From Phormidesmis priestleyi Ana (GTDB lineage Bacteria > Cyanobacteriota > Cyanobacteriia > Phormidesmidales > Phormidesmidaceae), in the NCBI GenBank assembly GCA_001314865.1, contig LJZR01000001.1:124001-188000 (forward strand): a stretch of DNA of 64,000 bases. The letters are read 5' to 3'. A program made the translations under genes and the position numbers. Positions 63,751-64,000 of this stretch are shown here, piece after piece; position 1 is the first letter of the stretch, and the number at the start of each line of letters is the position of its first letter. The notes beneath the pieces were generated by a model that saw only the letters and a program-made list of their open reading frames with translations, made no database searches and was not told where the DNA came from.

Positions 63751-63813
63751 AGGGATTAAGATAGGTTGGGTACGTTGCTTTAGTTTAACGCAGCAGAGCT
63801 GGATAGAATCTCA

Positions 63814-64000
63814 ATGCATCAACTGAGTCCATTTACTTGTCGTCGCCTGAGTCAACTGCCTCGACTCTCTAGTGTTTGGGAATGTGATCGCCGTCCGCTC
63901 GCCGCCGCTGGTTATCAATTGTCTGATTCAGCTAGCCCAGAAGATATTGCTGCCTCTGAAGGGGACTGCATTATGTGGGCCGACGGGTTGCAGGGTGTGG
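63814..64000 (+). CDS. N-terminal fragment of a conserved hypothetical protein
   Basis: 62 codons from ATG 63814 to the window edge. Contains LPRLSSVWECDRRPLAAAGY and GDCIMWADGLQG; the pattern suggests a cyanobacterial family (possibly DUF6930-like), recalled with low certainty. Divergent from the Fe-S gene with 63 bp between. Confidence 0.5.
   Translation, partial: MHQLSPFTCRRLSQLPRLSSVWECDRRPLAAAGYQLSDSASPEDIAASEGDCIMWADGLQGV

Overview
The window is cyanobacterial chromosome. Evidence: NDH-1 subunits of the NdhF1/NdhD1 type, a photosystem II S4-domain protein, an HpsJ-like membrane protein, a pilMNOQ set without pilP, System II cytochrome c biogenesis genes (CcdA plus Ccs1/ResB), and frequent HIP1 octamers GCGATCGC (for example at 13142, 29181 and 60755). 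No prophage, insertion sequence, integrase or CRISPR array is visible. Almost everything is housekeeping or conserved cyanobacterial gene content; species cannot be fixed from the sequence alone.

Layout. 1-8.9 kb: the tail of a SPOR-like protein, then a leftward block (Ser/Thr kinase, rhodanese, Uma2-type nuclease-like protein, prolyl oligopeptidase, lipid-A-disaccharide-synthase-like protein), divergent larB, and a RAYT-like protein that has lost its HUH histidines. 9-14 kb: a small basic ORF, two tRNA-Leu genes (CAA and CAG), an M48 protease, murA and a TrmH-type methyltransferase. 14-22 kb: lpdA, trpC, a CrtI-type phytoene desaturase coupled to the S4 protein, and an unknown protein with a duplicated 70-residue module. 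22-31 kb: ndhF1, ndhD1, ftsW/rodA, ccdA, ccs1 and a SWIM zinc-finger protein. 31-43 kb: HpsJ-like protein, glycosyltransferase, pgl, two FHA proteins, an LRAT-like protein, ubiD-type decarboxylase, rph, a P-loop-less CobO-like protein, dcd, an FAD oxidoreductase, cobD/cobC and hup. 44-49 kb: the pilus operon pilM-N-O-Q, reading leftward and ending at a strong terminator. 49-64 kb: purT, a lipoprotein solute-binding protein, an ABC exporter pair, a GAF-GGDEF-EAL protein, an MCE/MlaD plus MlaF-type ATPase pair, yvcK, small hypothetical genes, a TPR protein and a SufA/IscA-type Fe-S protein.

The most unusual feature is not one gene. Short perfect or near-perfect tandem repeats, each with its own private unit of 9-30 bp, recur through the whole window. 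They sit inside at least 16 reading frames, where the units listed are all multiples of three and encode low-complexity linkers or tails, and in at least a dozen intergenic sites, where 11, 13, 14, 16, 17 and 19 bp units also occur. In at least six genes (lpdA, the 478-residue protein, ndhD1, the small FHA gene, dcd, pilQ) the duplicated unit contains the stop codon itself. This looks like an ongoing local duplication or slippage process, unlike a dispersed repeat family, and is the signal most worth following up.
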